Below are positions 11,583 through 20,739 of a DNA stretch of 64,000 nucleotides, in pieces. The notes under the pieces are model-generated. The model ran no database searches. It saw only the letters and a list, made by a program, of their open reading frames with translations, and was not told the origin of the DNA. Source of the stretch: Streptomyces dengpaensis (lineage in GTDB: Bacteria > Actinomycetota > Actinomycetes > Streptomycetales > Streptomycetaceae); contig NZ_CP026652.1 of assembly GCF_002946835.1 (NCBI RefSeq), positions 4,836,001 through 4,900,000 of the forward strand, given 5' to 3'. Position numbers and translations under genes: made by a program. Positions within the stretch are counted from its first letter, which is position 1, and every line of letters starts with the position of its first letter.

Positions 11583-12216
11583 GACGTGCACATCCTCTTA
11601 TGGAAATCTAACGAATATCGCGCGCATCGTATGCGCTTCGGGTGACGGGAGTGTGTGAAGGTCCTTGCCGGTCAGGCGGTTGCTCGCAGCGCACGGGCAA
11701 GTCCCCGTCCTCCGGAGCTCCGCGCCGACGCCCGACCCGGTTCACGCAGCGGTGACGTGGCGCTACGTGCCCGGCCGGTCCTCGGGCAGTAGGTCCAGCG
11801 GCAGCAGGCCGCCGCCGCCCTGCACTCTCCCTTTGCTTGTCACGGACCGTCTGACTCTCAATGGACCGCAAGGGTTGTATGCGAGGCGTTCTACGACCTG
11901 CCGTCGTGACGACGTTGGGCTCCTCGCGCCGTTCACGGCTTTCGCGGACCTGTCAGCGCGGCAGGTCGTGCAGGGTCTCGGTGGTGCGTCCCGCCAGAGA
12001 ACGAAGCAGTAGGGCACCGCGCTCTTGGGTCGGATCGGACGAAACCCCATCACGGCTCGCAGAAGCCTTTCGCGAAGGACGGCTCACAGCCGTTGTCCCG
12101 CAACAACGTATTTTCCAAGGACTGCGACGCTTTTGAGCTGACCGTGCTGACTTGGCCTCGGTCAGGAGGCGGTCTCGTACGCTGACGGGATCAGCCCATG
12201 TGAAGGAGCCCTGCAC
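11583..12216. other. 634-bp divergent intergenic region
   Basis: It lies between the lipoprotein and femX. The part next to the lipoprotein is relatively AT-rich and holds a 15-bp palindrome, GCGCATCGTATGCGC, at 11622-11636: a candidate operator or start of a hairpin. Short open frames occur on both strands (for example one ending LTAVVPQQRIFQGLRRF near 12136), but none has a clear ribosome site or a family I recognise. A decayed mobile element or gene fragment is possible. Confidence 0.5.
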
Positions 12217-13341
12217 ATGCCCCTCCGCCTCCAGGCCATTGCCCGCGCCGAACACCTGGCGTTCGTCAGGACGCGCCCGTCGGCGAGTCATATGCAGGTG
12301 CCGTCATGGGGCGACGTGAAGCCGGACTGGCAGGCGGAGAGCCTGGGATGGTTCGACGGGGCGGGGCGGCTGGTCGGGTCGGGGCTCGTGCTGCTGCGCC
12401 CGCTGCCCAAGGCGAAGCGGTATCTCGCGTATCTGCCCGAAGGGCCGGTCATCGACTGGCACGCCCCGGACCTGGCCGAGCGCTGGCTCGAACCGATGCT
12501 CGCGTACCTCAAGGCGCGCGGCGCGTTCTCGGTGAAGATGGGTCCACCCGTGGTCGTACGCCGATGGAGCGCGGACGCGGTCAAGGCCGCGATCGCCGAT
12601 CCGGCGGCGCGGCGGCTGGGGGACGTGGAGGCGACGACGTACGAGCCGGGTGCCGTCGAGGTCGCCGAACGGCTGCGCGGCATGGGATGGCAGCGGGCGG
12701 AGCCGGGCGGCGAGGACGGTTTCGCGGCGGGGCAGCCGCGCTACGTCTTCCAGGTCCCGTTCGCGGGAAGGTCATTGGACGACATCCACCAAGGCCTCAA
12801 CCAGCAGTGGCGGCGCAACATCAAGAAGGCCGAGAAGGCGGGCGTGAAGGTGGTGCGGGGCGGTTACGACGACCTGCCCGCGTTCTACGCGCTCTACGCC
12901 GAGACGGCCCGGCGCGACCGCTTCATCCCGCGCCCGCCGCCCTACTTCCAGCGCATGTGGAACGCGCTGACGGCCGAGGATCCGGAGCGTATGCGTCTGT
13001 ACCTCGCCCACCACGACGGCGAGGCGCTGTCCGCGGCCACGATGCTGACCGTCGGCACCCACGTCTGGTACTCCTACGGGGCCTCCACCAGCCGCAAGCG
13101 CGAGGTCCAGCCCAACAACGCCATCCAGTGGCGCATGATGACCGACGCCCACGCACTCGGCGCCGCCGTGTACGACTTCCGCGGCATCACCGACACCCTG
13201 GAGGAGTCCAACCACCTCCTCGGTCTCCTCCGCTTCAAGGCGGGGGCGGGCGGTGAGGCCGTCGAGTACCTCGGCGAGTGGGACTTCCCCCTCAACCGGC
13301 TGCTGCACAAGGTGCTGGGCCTGTACATGTCGCGCCGCTGA
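12217..13341 (+). CDS. femX: FemX-type peptidoglycan bridge aminoacyltransferase
   Basis: A 374-residue FemABX protein that uses aminoacyl-tRNA to add the first residue (Gly in Streptomyces) to the lysine/DAP side chain of lipid II at the cytoplasmic face of the membrane. It shows the twin GNAT-like layout: an N-terminal half with VPSWGDVKPDW, then LNQQWRRNIKKAEKAGVKV, and late DFRGITDTLEESNHLLGLLRFK, the conserved donor/lipid II binding region. The length is usual, though it lacks the long coiled-coil arm of staphylococcal FemA. ATG 12217 has AAGGAG 8 bp upstream. Confidence 0.85.
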   Translation: MPLRLQAIARAEHLAFVRTRPSASHMQVPSWGDVKPDWQAESLGWFDGAGRLVGSGLVLLRPLPKAKRYLAYLPEGPVIDWHAPDLAERWLEPMLAYLKARGAFSVKMGPPVVVRRWSADAVKAAIADPAARRLGDVEATTYEPGAVEVAERLRGMGWQRAEPGGEDGFAAGQPRYVFQVPFAGRSLDDIHQGLNQQWRRNIKKAEKAGVKVVRGGYDDLPAFYALYAETARRDRFIPRPPPYFQRMWNALTAEDPERMRLYLAHHDGEALSAATMLTVGTHVWYSYGASTSRKREVQPNNAIQWRMMTDAHALGAAVYDFRGITDTLEESNHLLGLLRFKAGAGGEAVEYLGEWDFPLNRLLHKVLGLYMSRR

Positions 13342-13511
13342 GCCCGTCCGCACTCGCAGCCCTTCCGGGGGAACCGTAAGCTGCGAAAGAGGTTCACATC
13401 CCTGACGCGGTCCATTACTCTGGACTTCGCGGTGCATCTTGATGAACTGGATGAGCTCAATCCCGCAGCCCGACGAACGCGTCTCGACCCCACCTCCCTG
13501 GACGGCCCTCC

Positions 13512-14495
13512 GTGAACCACTCCAGCGCTGACCTGCCCGCGTCGGCCGTCGCCGCGGCCGCACCCGCCGTGGTGCCGGCCGACGGCCCGGCGACGACGCC
13601 GGCGAGCCGTTCTCAGGGATCCCGGGGGTGGGGCGCCCTCGGCCCGGTGGGCCTGGTGCTCGCGGGAGGGATCTCGGTCCAGTTCGGCGGGGCGCTCGCG
13701 GTGAGCCTGATGCCGAGGGCGGGTGCCCTCGGCATCGTGACGCTGCGGCTGGTCGTGGCCGCGATCGTGCTGATCGCGGTCTGCCGCCCGAAGCTGCGCG
13801 GGCACTCGCGCGCCGACTGGGGCACCGTCGTCGTCTTCGGCATCACGATGGGCGCGATGAACGGACTCTTCTACCAGGCGGTCGCCCGAATCCCGCTGGG
13901 CCCCGCCGTCACACTCGAAGTCCTCGGCCCGCTCGCCCTCTCCGTACTCGCCTCCCGCCGCGTCGTGAACCTCATCTGGGCCGGCCTCGCCCTCGCCGGC
14001 GTCTTCCTCCTCGGCGGTGGAGGCTTCAGCAGCCTCGACCCCGTAGGTGTCGCCTTCGCCCTGTCCGCCGGCGCCATGTGGGCGGCGTATATCGTCTTCA
14101 GCGCGCGTACGGGCCGACGCTTTCCGCAGGCCGACGGCCTCGCCCTCGCGATGGTGGTCGCGGCGGTGGTGTTCCTCCCGCTGGGCATCGTCGAGTCCGG
14201 CCCGAAGCTCCTGAACCCGACCACGTTCGCCTTGGGCGCCGCCGTGGCCGTTCTCTCTTCCGTGCTCCCCTACACCCTCGAACTCCTCGCCCTGCGCCGC
14301 CTGCCCGCCTCCACCTTCGCCATCCTGATGAGCCTGGAGCCGGCCATCGCCGCGACGGCAGGCTTCCTCGTCCTCCACCAGGCCCTGAACGCCACCGAGG
14401 CCGCCGCGATCGCCCTGGTCATCGCGGCGAGCATGGGAGCGGTGCGGACACAGGTGGGCCGGGGGAAGGCGAAGGGGCTGGAGACCGTTTCCTGA
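13512..14495 (+). CDS. EamA (DMT) family exporter, RhtA-like
   Basis: A 327-residue inner-membrane carrier of ten predicted helices in two EamA repeats (first from about GPVGLVLAGGISVQFGGAL, second from FSSLDPVGVAFALSAGAMWA). YQAVARIPLGPAVTLEVLGP and the late PYTLELLALRRLPASTFAI-LMSLEPAIAA signature resemble RhtA/YdcZ-type threonine/homoserine exporters, so amino-acid or metabolite efflux is likely. The N-terminal 40 residues are Ala/Pro-rich and cytoplasmic. GTG 13512 is the only start that keeps this extension; a shorter start is possible. The 170-bp upstream region could hold the promoter. Confidence 0.8.
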   Translation: MNHSSADLPASAVAAAAPAVVPADGPATTPASRSQGSRGWGALGPVGLVLAGGISVQFGGALAVSLMPRAGALGIVTLRLVVAAIVLIAVCRPKLRGHSRADWGTVVVFGITMGAMNGLFYQAVARIPLGPAVTLEVLGPLALSVLASRRVVNLIWAGLALAGVFLLGGGGFSSLDPVGVAFALSAGAMWAAYIVFSARTGRRFPQADGLALAMVVAAVVFLPLGIVESGPKLLNPTTFALGAAVAVLSSVLPYTLELLALRRLPASTFAILMSLEPAIAATAGFLVLHQALNATEAAAIALVIAASMGAVRTQVGRGKAKGLETVS

Positions 14496-14711
14496 CCATC
14501 GCCGCGCCGCGACGAGGTGCCCGCCACCAGAGTCGGAGCCACGCCCTGAGCCGCCCGGCCCATCTACTGCGAGGCGCCCGACCCCCTTCTCTGAGCCGGA
14601 TCTCCGCCTCGCTGGTACCGCGCGCAAGCCTGATGATCACGGCCGAGATCGTTGTGCTGCTCTGGCCTCACCCGGGTGAACTCGCCTGGGCGGTCCGTCG
14701 GTTCACATCAT

Positions 14712-14725
14712 GCAAGCATGCTTGC
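14712..14725. promoter_or_regulatory. 14-bp perfect palindrome, candidate TetR operator
   Basis: GCAAGCATGCTTGC is its own reverse complement. It overlaps the first bases of a -35-like TTGCTT at 14722-14727, so bound repressor would block the polymerase. The last gene of the operon (24314) encodes a TetR-family protein, the natural candidate for the binder. Confidence 0.6.
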
Positions 14726-14750
14726 TTGTTTTTCTGACCGCTGTCATGCT
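14722..14750 (+). promoter_or_regulatory. Candidate promoter of the catabolic operon
   Basis: TTGCTT (14722-14727), 17-bp spacer, CATGCT (14745-14750). The spacing is ideal for the main sigma factor, though the -10 is weak. It lies about 50 bp before the first GTG and overlaps the palindrome. Confidence 0.45.
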
Positions 14751-14797
14751 CCGAAGCGCACCACGCCGCACACCGCCGTGCCCGAGGGGAGCGCCCT

Positions 14798-15592
14798 GTG
14801 TCCGATCCGACGTCCGTGATCGACGACCTGCGTGAGGAGAGCGAGGACCTCGACCGGCTGGTGCGCGAGTTGGGCGACGACGAGTGGCGGCTCGATACGC
14901 CCGCGGCCGGCTGGACCGTCGCCCACCAGATCGCCCACCTCGCCTGGACCGACCGCTGCGCGCTGCTTGCCGTGACGGACCCGGAGGCCTTCACCCGCGA
15001 GGTGGAGAAGGCGATCGCCTCGCCGGACGGGTTCGTCGACGAAGGGGCGGAGGAGGGCGCGGCCAAGCCTCCGGACGAGCTGCTCGCTGAGTGGCGGGCG
15101 GGGCGTAAGGCTCTCGAGGACGTCCTGCGTGCGGCACCCACAGGGGCGCGCTTCCCCTGGTACGGCCCACCCATGTCGGTCGCCTCCATGGCCACCGGCC
15201 GTCTTATGGAGACCTGGGCCCACGGGCAGGACGTGGCGGACACCCTCGGCGTGGTCCGCGCACCCACGGACCGGCTCCGGCATGTGGTCCGCATCGGGGT
15301 GCGGGCCAGGGACTTCGCGTTCGCGGTGCACGGGCTGACCGCGCCCGCCGAGGAGTTCCGCGTGGAAATCCTCGCCCCCTCCGGGGAGTTGTGGGCCTAC
15401 GGTCCGGAAGGTGCCCCGCAGCGCGTCACCGGCCCCGCCCTCGACTTCTGCCTCCTGGTCACCCAGCGGGCCCACCGCGCCGACCTCGCCGTACGGGCCG
15501 AGGGGCCCGATGCCGACCGCTGGCTGGACATCGCCCAGGCCTTCGCCGGCCCGCCCGGCGCAGGCCGCCCGCCCAAGGGGGCGGCCGAGTGA
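14798..15592 (+). CDS. TIGR03084-family (maleylpyruvate isomerase-like, DinB fold) protein
   Basis: A 264-residue protein. GWTVAHQIAHLAWTDRCALL supplies the His residues of the mycothiol-dependent MDMPI N-terminal domain, and GRLMETWAHGQDVADTLGV supplies the third metal-site His. Members often sit with acyl-CoA catabolism genes; the reaction is not established, and it may be a mycothiol-linked isomerase or hydrolase. The C-terminal part (ALDFCLLVTQRAHRADLAV) is a small SCP2-like cap. It is the first gene of the operon, and its TGA overlaps the next GTG. Confidence 0.8.
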   Translation: MSDPTSVIDDLREESEDLDRLVRELGDDEWRLDTPAAGWTVAHQIAHLAWTDRCALLAVTDPEAFTREVEKAIASPDGFVDEGAEEGAAKPPDELLAEWRAGRKALEDVLRAAPTGARFPWYGPPMSVASMATGRLMETWAHGQDVADTLGVVRAPTDRLRHVVRIGVRARDFAFAVHGLTAPAEEFRVEILAPSGELWAYGPEGAPQRVTGPALDFCLLVTQRAHRADLAVRAEGPDADRWLDIAQAFAGPPGAGRPPKGAAE

Positions 15593-17280
15593 CGCTGCGC
15601 ATCGGCAACGCCTCCGGCTTCTACGGCGACCGCTTCGACGCCCTGCGCGAGATGCTCACCGGCGGCCCGCTGGACGTCCTCACCGGCGACTATCTCGCCG
15701 AGCTGACGATGCTGATCCTGGGCCGCGACCGGCTGAAGAACCCCGCGGGCGGCTATGCGCGCACCTTCCTGCGCCAGCTGGAGGAATGCCTCGGCCTCGC
15801 GCACGAGCGCGGTGTCCGTGTCGTCGCGAACGCGGGCGGCCTCAACCCGGCCGGACTCGCCGACGCCGTACGGGAGTTGGCCGGCCGGCTCGGCATCCCG
15901 GTGCGCGTCGCCCATGTCGAGGGCGACGACCTCACCGAGAGGTACCCGCACAGCCTCGCCGCGCACGCCTACCTCGGCGGTGCCGGAATCGCCGTCTGCC
16001 TGCGCGAGGGCGCGGACGTCGTGGTGACGGGGCGGGTGACGGACGCGGCGCTCGTCACGGGGCCTGCCATGGCCCACTTCGGCTGGGGGCCGCGTGCGTA
16101 CGACCGGCTCGCGGGCGCCGTCGTCGCCGGGCACGTCCTGGAGTGCGGCACCCAGGCCACCGGCGGCAACTACGCCTTCTTCGCCGACCACGACCCCGCA
16201 CGCCTTCGCCACCCCGGCTTCCCGCTCGCCGAACTCCACGAGGACGGCACGAGCGTCATCACCAAACACGACGGCACCGGCGGCCTCGTCGACATCGGCA
16301 CGGTCACCGCGCAGCTCCTCTACGAGACGCAGGGTGCCCGGTACGCGGGACCCGACGTCACCGCCCGGCTCGACACCGCCCGGCTCACCCAGGAGGGCCC
16401 GGACCGCGTCCGGATCGAGGGGGTGCGCGGCGAGGCCCCGCCCCCCGCCCTGAAGGTGGGGCGCAACCGGCTCGGCGGTTTCCGCAACGAGGTCGTGTTC
16501 GTCCTGACCGGGCTCGACATCGAGCGCAAGGCCGCCCTCGTGCGCGACCAGATGGAGGCCGCCCTCGACACCGCCAAGTCCCGCCCCGCGGACATGCGGT
16601 GGGACCTGGCCCGCACCGATCACCCCGACGCCCTCACCGAGGAGACCGCGAGCGCCCTGCTCCGGCTGGTCGTGCGGGACGCGAACCAGGAGGCGGTGGG
16701 GCGGGCGTTCAGCGGCGCCGCCATCGAGCTCGCGCTGGCCAGCTATCCCGGATTCCATGTGATGGCACCACCTGGGACGGGCGCGCCTTATGGGGTCTTC
16801 GAGGATGTGTACGTCCCCCATGGTGCCGTCCCTCATGTGGCGGTTCTCCACGACGGGCGACGGGTTCCTGTGGCGCAGGCCGACGACACCCTCGTACTCG
16901 AGGACGTTCCGCAGCCGCCGCTTCCCGAACCTCTGTCGCCGGAGGGACCGACCCGTCGTGCCCCCCTCGGGCTTGTCGCCGGCGCCCGCAGTGGGGACAA
17001 GGGTGGGAATGCCAACGTCGGGGTGTGGGTGCGGACGGATGACGCCTGGCGGTGGTTGGTTCATCAACTGACAGCTGACAGATTTCAGAATCTGATAACT
17101 GAAAGCCGTCATCTGAAAGTTGTCCGTCACACACTGCCCAACCTCCGCGCCCTCAACTTCGTCGTCGAAGGCATCCTCGGCGAGGGCGTCGCCGCCCAGC
17201 ACCGCTTCGACCCCCAGGCCAAGGCCCTCGGCGAATGGCTCCGCTCCCGCCACCTGGACATTCCGGAGGCCCTGCTATGA
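15589..17280 (+). CDS. Acyclic terpene utilization AtuA-like protein (DUF1446)
   Basis: A 563-residue DUF1446 protein. The N-terminus LRIGNASGFYGDRFDALREM, then GDYLAELTMLIL, RVVANAGGLNPAGLADAV and DVVVTGRVTDAALVTGPA are characteristic of AtuA. A C-terminal AtuA-like ferredoxin-fold domain follows (GLVAGARSGDKGGNANVGVWV), so both halves found as separate or fused proteins are present. In Pseudomonas, AtuA is essential for citronellol/geraniol growth, but its reaction is unresolved. Codon use is markedly less GC-rich in a short patch near 17080-17130 (ADRFQNLITESRHLKV). It overlaps both neighbours by 4 bp (GTGA, ATGA). Confidence 0.88.
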   Translation: MTLRIGNASGFYGDRFDALREMLTGGPLDVLTGDYLAELTMLILGRDRLKNPAGGYARTFLRQLEECLGLAHERGVRVVANAGGLNPAGLADAVRELAGRLGIPVRVAHVEGDDLTERYPHSLAAHAYLGGAGIAVCLREGADVVVTGRVTDAALVTGPAMAHFGWGPRAYDRLAGAVVAGHVLECGTQATGGNYAFFADHDPARLRHPGFPLAELHEDGTSVITKHDGTGGLVDIGTVTAQLLYETQGARYAGPDVTARLDTARLTQEGPDRVRIEGVRGEAPPPALKVGRNRLGGFRNEVVFVLTGLDIERKAALVRDQMEAALDTAKSRPADMRWDLARTDHPDALTEETASALLRLVVRDANQEAVGRAFSGAAIELALASYPGFHVMAPPGTGAPYGVFEDVYVPHGAVPHVAVLHDGRRVPVAQADDTLVLEDVPQPPLPEPLSPEGPTRRAPLGLVAGARSGDKGGNANVGVWVRTDDAWRWLVHQLTADRFQNLITESRHLKVVRHTLPNLRALNFVVEGILGEGVAAQHRFDPQAKALGEWLRSRHLDIPEALL

Positions 17281-18875
17281 CGGTCCTTTCCTCCGCGCTC
17301 GACATCAACGGCCCGGACTACAAGGCGAACCGCGAGGCCATGCTCGCCAAGCTCGCCGAACTGCACGCCGAGCACGCCAAGGCGCTCGCGGGCGGCGGCG
17401 AGAAGTACGTCGCCCGGCACCGGAAGCGCGGCAAGCTGCTCGCCCGGGAGCGCATCGAGCTGCTGCTCGACCCGGACACGCCCTTCCTGGAGCTGTCGCC
17501 GCTCGCGGCCTGGGGGAGCGACTATGCGATCGGCGCCTCGCTCGTCACCGGGATCGGGGTCGTCGAGGGCGTGGAGTGCCTGATCACGGCGAACGACCCG
17601 ACCGTGCGCGGTGGCGCCAGCAACCCCTGGAGCCTGAAGAAGGCCCTGCGGGCCAATGACATCGCGCTCGCCAACCGGCTGCCCTGCATCAGCCTCGTCG
17701 AGTCGGGCGGCGCGGATCTACCGTCCCAGAAGGAGATCTTCATCCCCGGAGGTGCCATCTTCCGGGACCTGACCCGGCTGTCCGCCGCCGGGATCCCGAC
17801 CCTCGCCGTAGTCTTCGGGAACTCCACCGCCGGAGGCGCGTACATCCCCGGCATGTCCGACCACGTGATCATGGTCAAGGAGCGGGCCAAGGTCTTCCTG
17901 GGCGGGCCGCCGCTGGTGAAGATGGCCACCGGCGAGGAGAGCGACGACGAGTCCCTGGGCGGCGCCGAGATGCACGCGCGCGTGTCGGGTCTCGCGGACT
18001 ACTTCGCCGTCGACGAGCAGGACGCGCTCCGCCAGGCCCGGCGCGTGGTCGCCCGCCTCAACCACTGCAAGGCATACGGCGATCCGGGCCCGGCCGCCCC
18101 TCCGAAGTACGACGAGGACGAGCTCCTGGGCATCGTCCCCGGCGACCTGAAGCACCCCTTCGACCCACGGGAGGTCATCGCCCGCATCGTCGACGCCTCC
18201 GACTTCGACGAGTTCAAGCCCCTCTACGGGACCAGCCTCACGACCGGCTGGGCGGCGCTCCACGGCTACCCCGTCGGCGTCCTCGCCAACGCCCAGGGAG
18301 TGCTCTTCAGCGCGGAGTCCCAGAAGGCGGCCCAGTTCATCCAGTTGGCCAACCAGCGCGACATCCCCCTGCTGTTCCTGCACAACACCACCGGCTACAT
18401 GGTCGGCAAGGAGTACGAGCAGGGCGGCATCATCAAGCACGGCGCGATGATGATCAACGCGGTGAGCAATTCGCGGGTCCCGCACCTGTCCGTCCTGATG
18501 GGCGCCTCCTACGGAGCCGGCCACTACGGCATGTGCGGGCGCGCCTACGACCCGCGCTTCCTCTTCGCCTGGCCCAGCGCCAAGTCGGCCGTCATGGGCC
18601 CCCAGCAGCTCGCGGGCGTCCTCTCGATCGTCGCGCGGCAGTCGGCCACCGCGAAGGGGCAGCCGTACGACGAGGAGGCCGACGCGGCGCTGCGCGCCAT
18701 GGTGGAGCAGCAGATCGAGTCCGAGTCCCTGCCGATGTTCCTGTCCGGGCGGCTGTACGACGACGGGGTCATCGACCCGCGCGACACCCGCACCGTCCTC
18801 GGCCTGTCCTTGTCCGCGATCCACACGGCGCCCTACGAGGGCGCGCGCGGTGGCTTCGGCGTCTTCCGGATGTGA
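17277..18875 (+). CDS. Acyl-CoA carboxylase carboxyltransferase subunit (MCC/GCC beta type)
   Basis: A 532-residue carboxyltransferase. KLLARERIELLLDPDTPFLELSPL at the start, ADLPSQKEIFIPGGAIFRD, GNSTAGGAYIPGMSDH, and late GASYGAGHYGMCGRAYDPRFLFAWPSA are the acyl-CoA and carboxybiotin loops of the methylcrotonyl/geranyl-CoA carboxylase branch rather than the propionyl-CoA branch. It should pair with the biotin carboxylase encoded next to it to carboxylate the gamma-position of a branched 2-enoyl-CoA. The AtuA-like neighbour favours a geranyl- or methylcrotonyl-like substrate, but this is inference. ATG 17277 overlaps the preceding stop. Confidence 0.88.
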   Translation: MTVLSSALDINGPDYKANREAMLAKLAELHAEHAKALAGGGEKYVARHRKRGKLLARERIELLLDPDTPFLELSPLAAWGSDYAIGASLVTGIGVVEGVECLITANDPTVRGGASNPWSLKKALRANDIALANRLPCISLVESGGADLPSQKEIFIPGGAIFRDLTRLSAAGIPTLAVVFGNSTAGGAYIPGMSDHVIMVKERAKVFLGGPPLVKMATGEESDDESLGGAEMHARVSGLADYFAVDEQDALRQARRVVARLNHCKAYGDPGPAAPPKYDEDELLGIVPGDLKHPFDPREVIARIVDASDFDEFKPLYGTSLTTGWAALHGYPVGVLANAQGVLFSAESQKAAQFIQLANQRDIPLLFLHNTTGYMVGKEYEQGGIIKHGAMMINAVSNSRVPHLSVLMGASYGAGHYGMCGRAYDPRFLFAWPSAKSAVMGPQQLAGVLSIVARQSATAKGQPYDEEADAALRAMVEQQIESESLPMFLSGRLYDDGVIDPRDTRTVLGLSLSAIHTAPYEGARGGFGVFRM

Positions 18876-18885
18876 GGGACCACCC

Positions 18886-20739
18886 GTGATCACTTCTGTC
18901 CTCGTCGCCAACCGCGGCGAGATCGCCTGCCGGGTCTTCCGCACCTGCGGTGAGTTGGGAATCCGAACCGTCGCCGTGCACTCCGACGCCGACGAAAACG
19001 CCCTCCACGCGCGCGTGGCCGACGCGGCGGTACGCCTGCCCGGCGCGGCGCCCGGGGAGACGTATCTGCGCGGCGACCTGATCGTGAAGGCGGCCCTGAG
19101 CGCCGGCGCGGACGCCGTGCACCCCGGGTACGGCTTCTTGTCCGAGAACGCCGACTTCGCGCGTGCCGTCCTGGACGCGGGCCTCGTCTGGATCGGGCCG
19201 CCCCCGGAGGCGATCGAGGCCATGGCGTCCAAGACGCGGGCCAAGAAGCTGATGGGGATCGAGCCTCTGCGCGAGGTCACCGAGGCCGATCTGCCCGTCC
19301 TGGTGAAGGCGGCCGCGGGCGGCGGGGGACGCGGGATGCGCGTCGTGCGCCGTATCGACGACCTGCACGCCGAGCTCGAGGGCGCGCGCGCCGAGGCGAC
19401 GAGCGCCTTCGGCGACGGTGAGGTCTTCGTCGAGCCCTATGTGGAGGGCGGCCGGCACGTCGAGGTGCAGATCCTCGCCGACGCGCACGGCACGGTGTGG
19501 GCGCTCGGCACGCGCGACTGCTCCCTCCAAAGGCGCCACCAGAAGGTCATCGAGGAGGCACCGGCACCCGGCCTCTCGCCCGCGCTCACCGAAGAACTCC
19601 ACGCGCTGGCCGTACGCGCCGCCCGCGCCGTCGACTACGTCGGCGTGGGCACGGTCGAGTTCCTGGTCGCCGACGGCAAGGCGCACTTCCTGGAGATGAA
19701 CACCCGCCTCCAGGTCGAACACCCCGTCACGGAGGCCGTCTTCGGCATCGACCTCGTGGCCCTCCAGATCCGCGTCGCCGAAGGAGCGCGACTCGAGAAC
19801 GACCCTCCACGCGCGCGTGGCCACGCGATCGAGGCCCGCCTGTACGCCGAGGACCCGGCGCGCGCGTGGGCCCCGCAGACCGGCATCCTGCACCGCCTCG
19901 CCGTCCCGGACGGCATCCGCCTCGACACCGGTTACACCGACGGCGACCCCATCGGCATCCACTACGACCCGATGCTCGCCAAAGCCGTCGCCCACGCCCC
20001 CACGCGCGCGGAGGCCCTCCGCAAACTCTCCGGCGCCCTGGAGAGGGCGACGGTCCACGGCCCGGTTACGAACAGGGACCTCCTCGTACGGTCCCTGCGG
20101 CACGAGGAGTTCACGGCGGCCCGGATGGACACGGGCTTCTACGAGCGCCACCTCGCCGCTGTGACGACATCCGCTCCGGACCCGTACGCCCCCTTGGCCG
20201 CCGCCCTCGCGGACGCCCACGGCCGCTCCCGGTTCGGCGGAGGCTGGCGCAACCTCCCCTCCCAGCCGCAGACCAAGCGCTACCTCATGGCGGGCACCGA
20301 GCACGAGGTCCACTACCGGCACACCCGCGAGGGCCTCACCGCCGAAGGGGTGCGCGTGGTGCACGCCGACGCCCGTCTCGTCGTCCTCGAAGTGGACGGC
20401 GTACGAAGGAAGTTCGAGGTCACGCGGTACGCCGACCAGGTGTACGTGAACACCACCGCTCTGACCGCCCTGCCGCGCTTTCCCGATCCGGCCGCCCAGC
20501 AGGCCCCCGGCTCGCTGCTGGCTCCCATGCCCGGCACGGTCGTCCGGGTCGCCGAGGGGCTGGCCGTAGGAGCCGCTGTGGCGGCCGGAGAGCCCCTCGT
20601 ATGGCTGGAGGCGATGAAGATGGAGCACAAGATCTCCGCGCCCGTCTCCGGCACGCTCAGCGCCCTGCACGCCGCCCCCGGCCGCCAGGTCGAGGTCGGC
20701 GCCCTGCTCGCCGTCGTACAGGAGGAACAGCCCGAATGA
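18886..20739 (+). CDS. Biotin-dependent acyl-CoA carboxylase alpha subunit (BC-BCCP)
   Basis: A 617-residue subunit. The biotin carboxylase domain has VLVANRGEIACRVFRTC, VHPGYGFLSENADFA and the ATP-grasp loop KAAAGGGGRGMRVV; the catalytic HFLEMNTRLQVEHPVTE is intact. The C-terminal BCCP domain carries biotin on the Lys of EAMKMEH. The segment between the lid and the ATP-grasp strand (SKTRAKKLMGIEPLREVTEADLP) is shorter than usual. It forms a complex with the adjacent carboxyltransferase. GTG 18886 follows the previous stop by 10 bp, and the stop overlaps the next ATG. Confidence 0.9.
   Translation: MITSVLVANRGEIACRVFRTCGELGIRTVAVHSDADENALHARVADAAVRLPGAAPGETYLRGDLIVKAALSAGADAVHPGYGFLSENADFARAVLDAGLVWIGPPPEAIEAMASKTRAKKLMGIEPLREVTEADLPVLVKAAAGGGGRGMRVVRRIDDLHAELEGARAEATSAFGDGEVFVEPYVEGGRHVEVQILADAHGTVWALGTRDCSLQRRHQKVIEEAPAPGLSPALTEELHALAVRAARAVDYVGVGTVEFLVADGKAHFLEMNTRLQVEHPVTEAVFGIDLVALQIRVAEGARLENDPPRARGHAIEARLYAEDPARAWAPQTGILHRLAVPDGIRLDTGYTDGDPIGIHYDPMLAKAVAHAPTRAEALRKLSGALERATVHGPVTNRDLLVRSLRHEEFTAARMDTGFYERHLAAVTTSAPDPYAPLAAALADAHGRSRFGGGWRNLPSQPQTKRYLMAGTEHEVHYRHTREGLTAEGVRVVHADARLVVLEVDGVRRKFEVTRYADQVYVNTTALTALPRFPDPAAQQAPGSLLAPMPGTVVRVAEGLAVGAAVAAGEPLVWLEAMKMEHKISAPVSGTLSALHAAPGRQVEVGALLAVVQEEQPE

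Larger units (their letters stand above)
14496..14797. other. 302-bp intergenic region upstream of the catabolic operon
   Basis: The first 200 bp hold no recognised feature. The last 90 bp hold a palindromic operator candidate and a promoter-like pair, listed separately, followed by GAGGGGAGC as ribosome site before the GTG at 14798. Confidence 0.6.

Noticed and set aside
11583..12216. Insertion sequence remnant.
   Set aside because: No transposase motif, terminal inverted repeats or target duplication could be found by eye.
19497..20736. A long plus-strand frame through the biotin carboxylase gene, joined to the acyl-CoA dehydrogenase.
   Set aside because: The upstream part is Arg/Pro-rich shadow; the dehydrogenase begins at the ATG overlapping the carboxylase stop.
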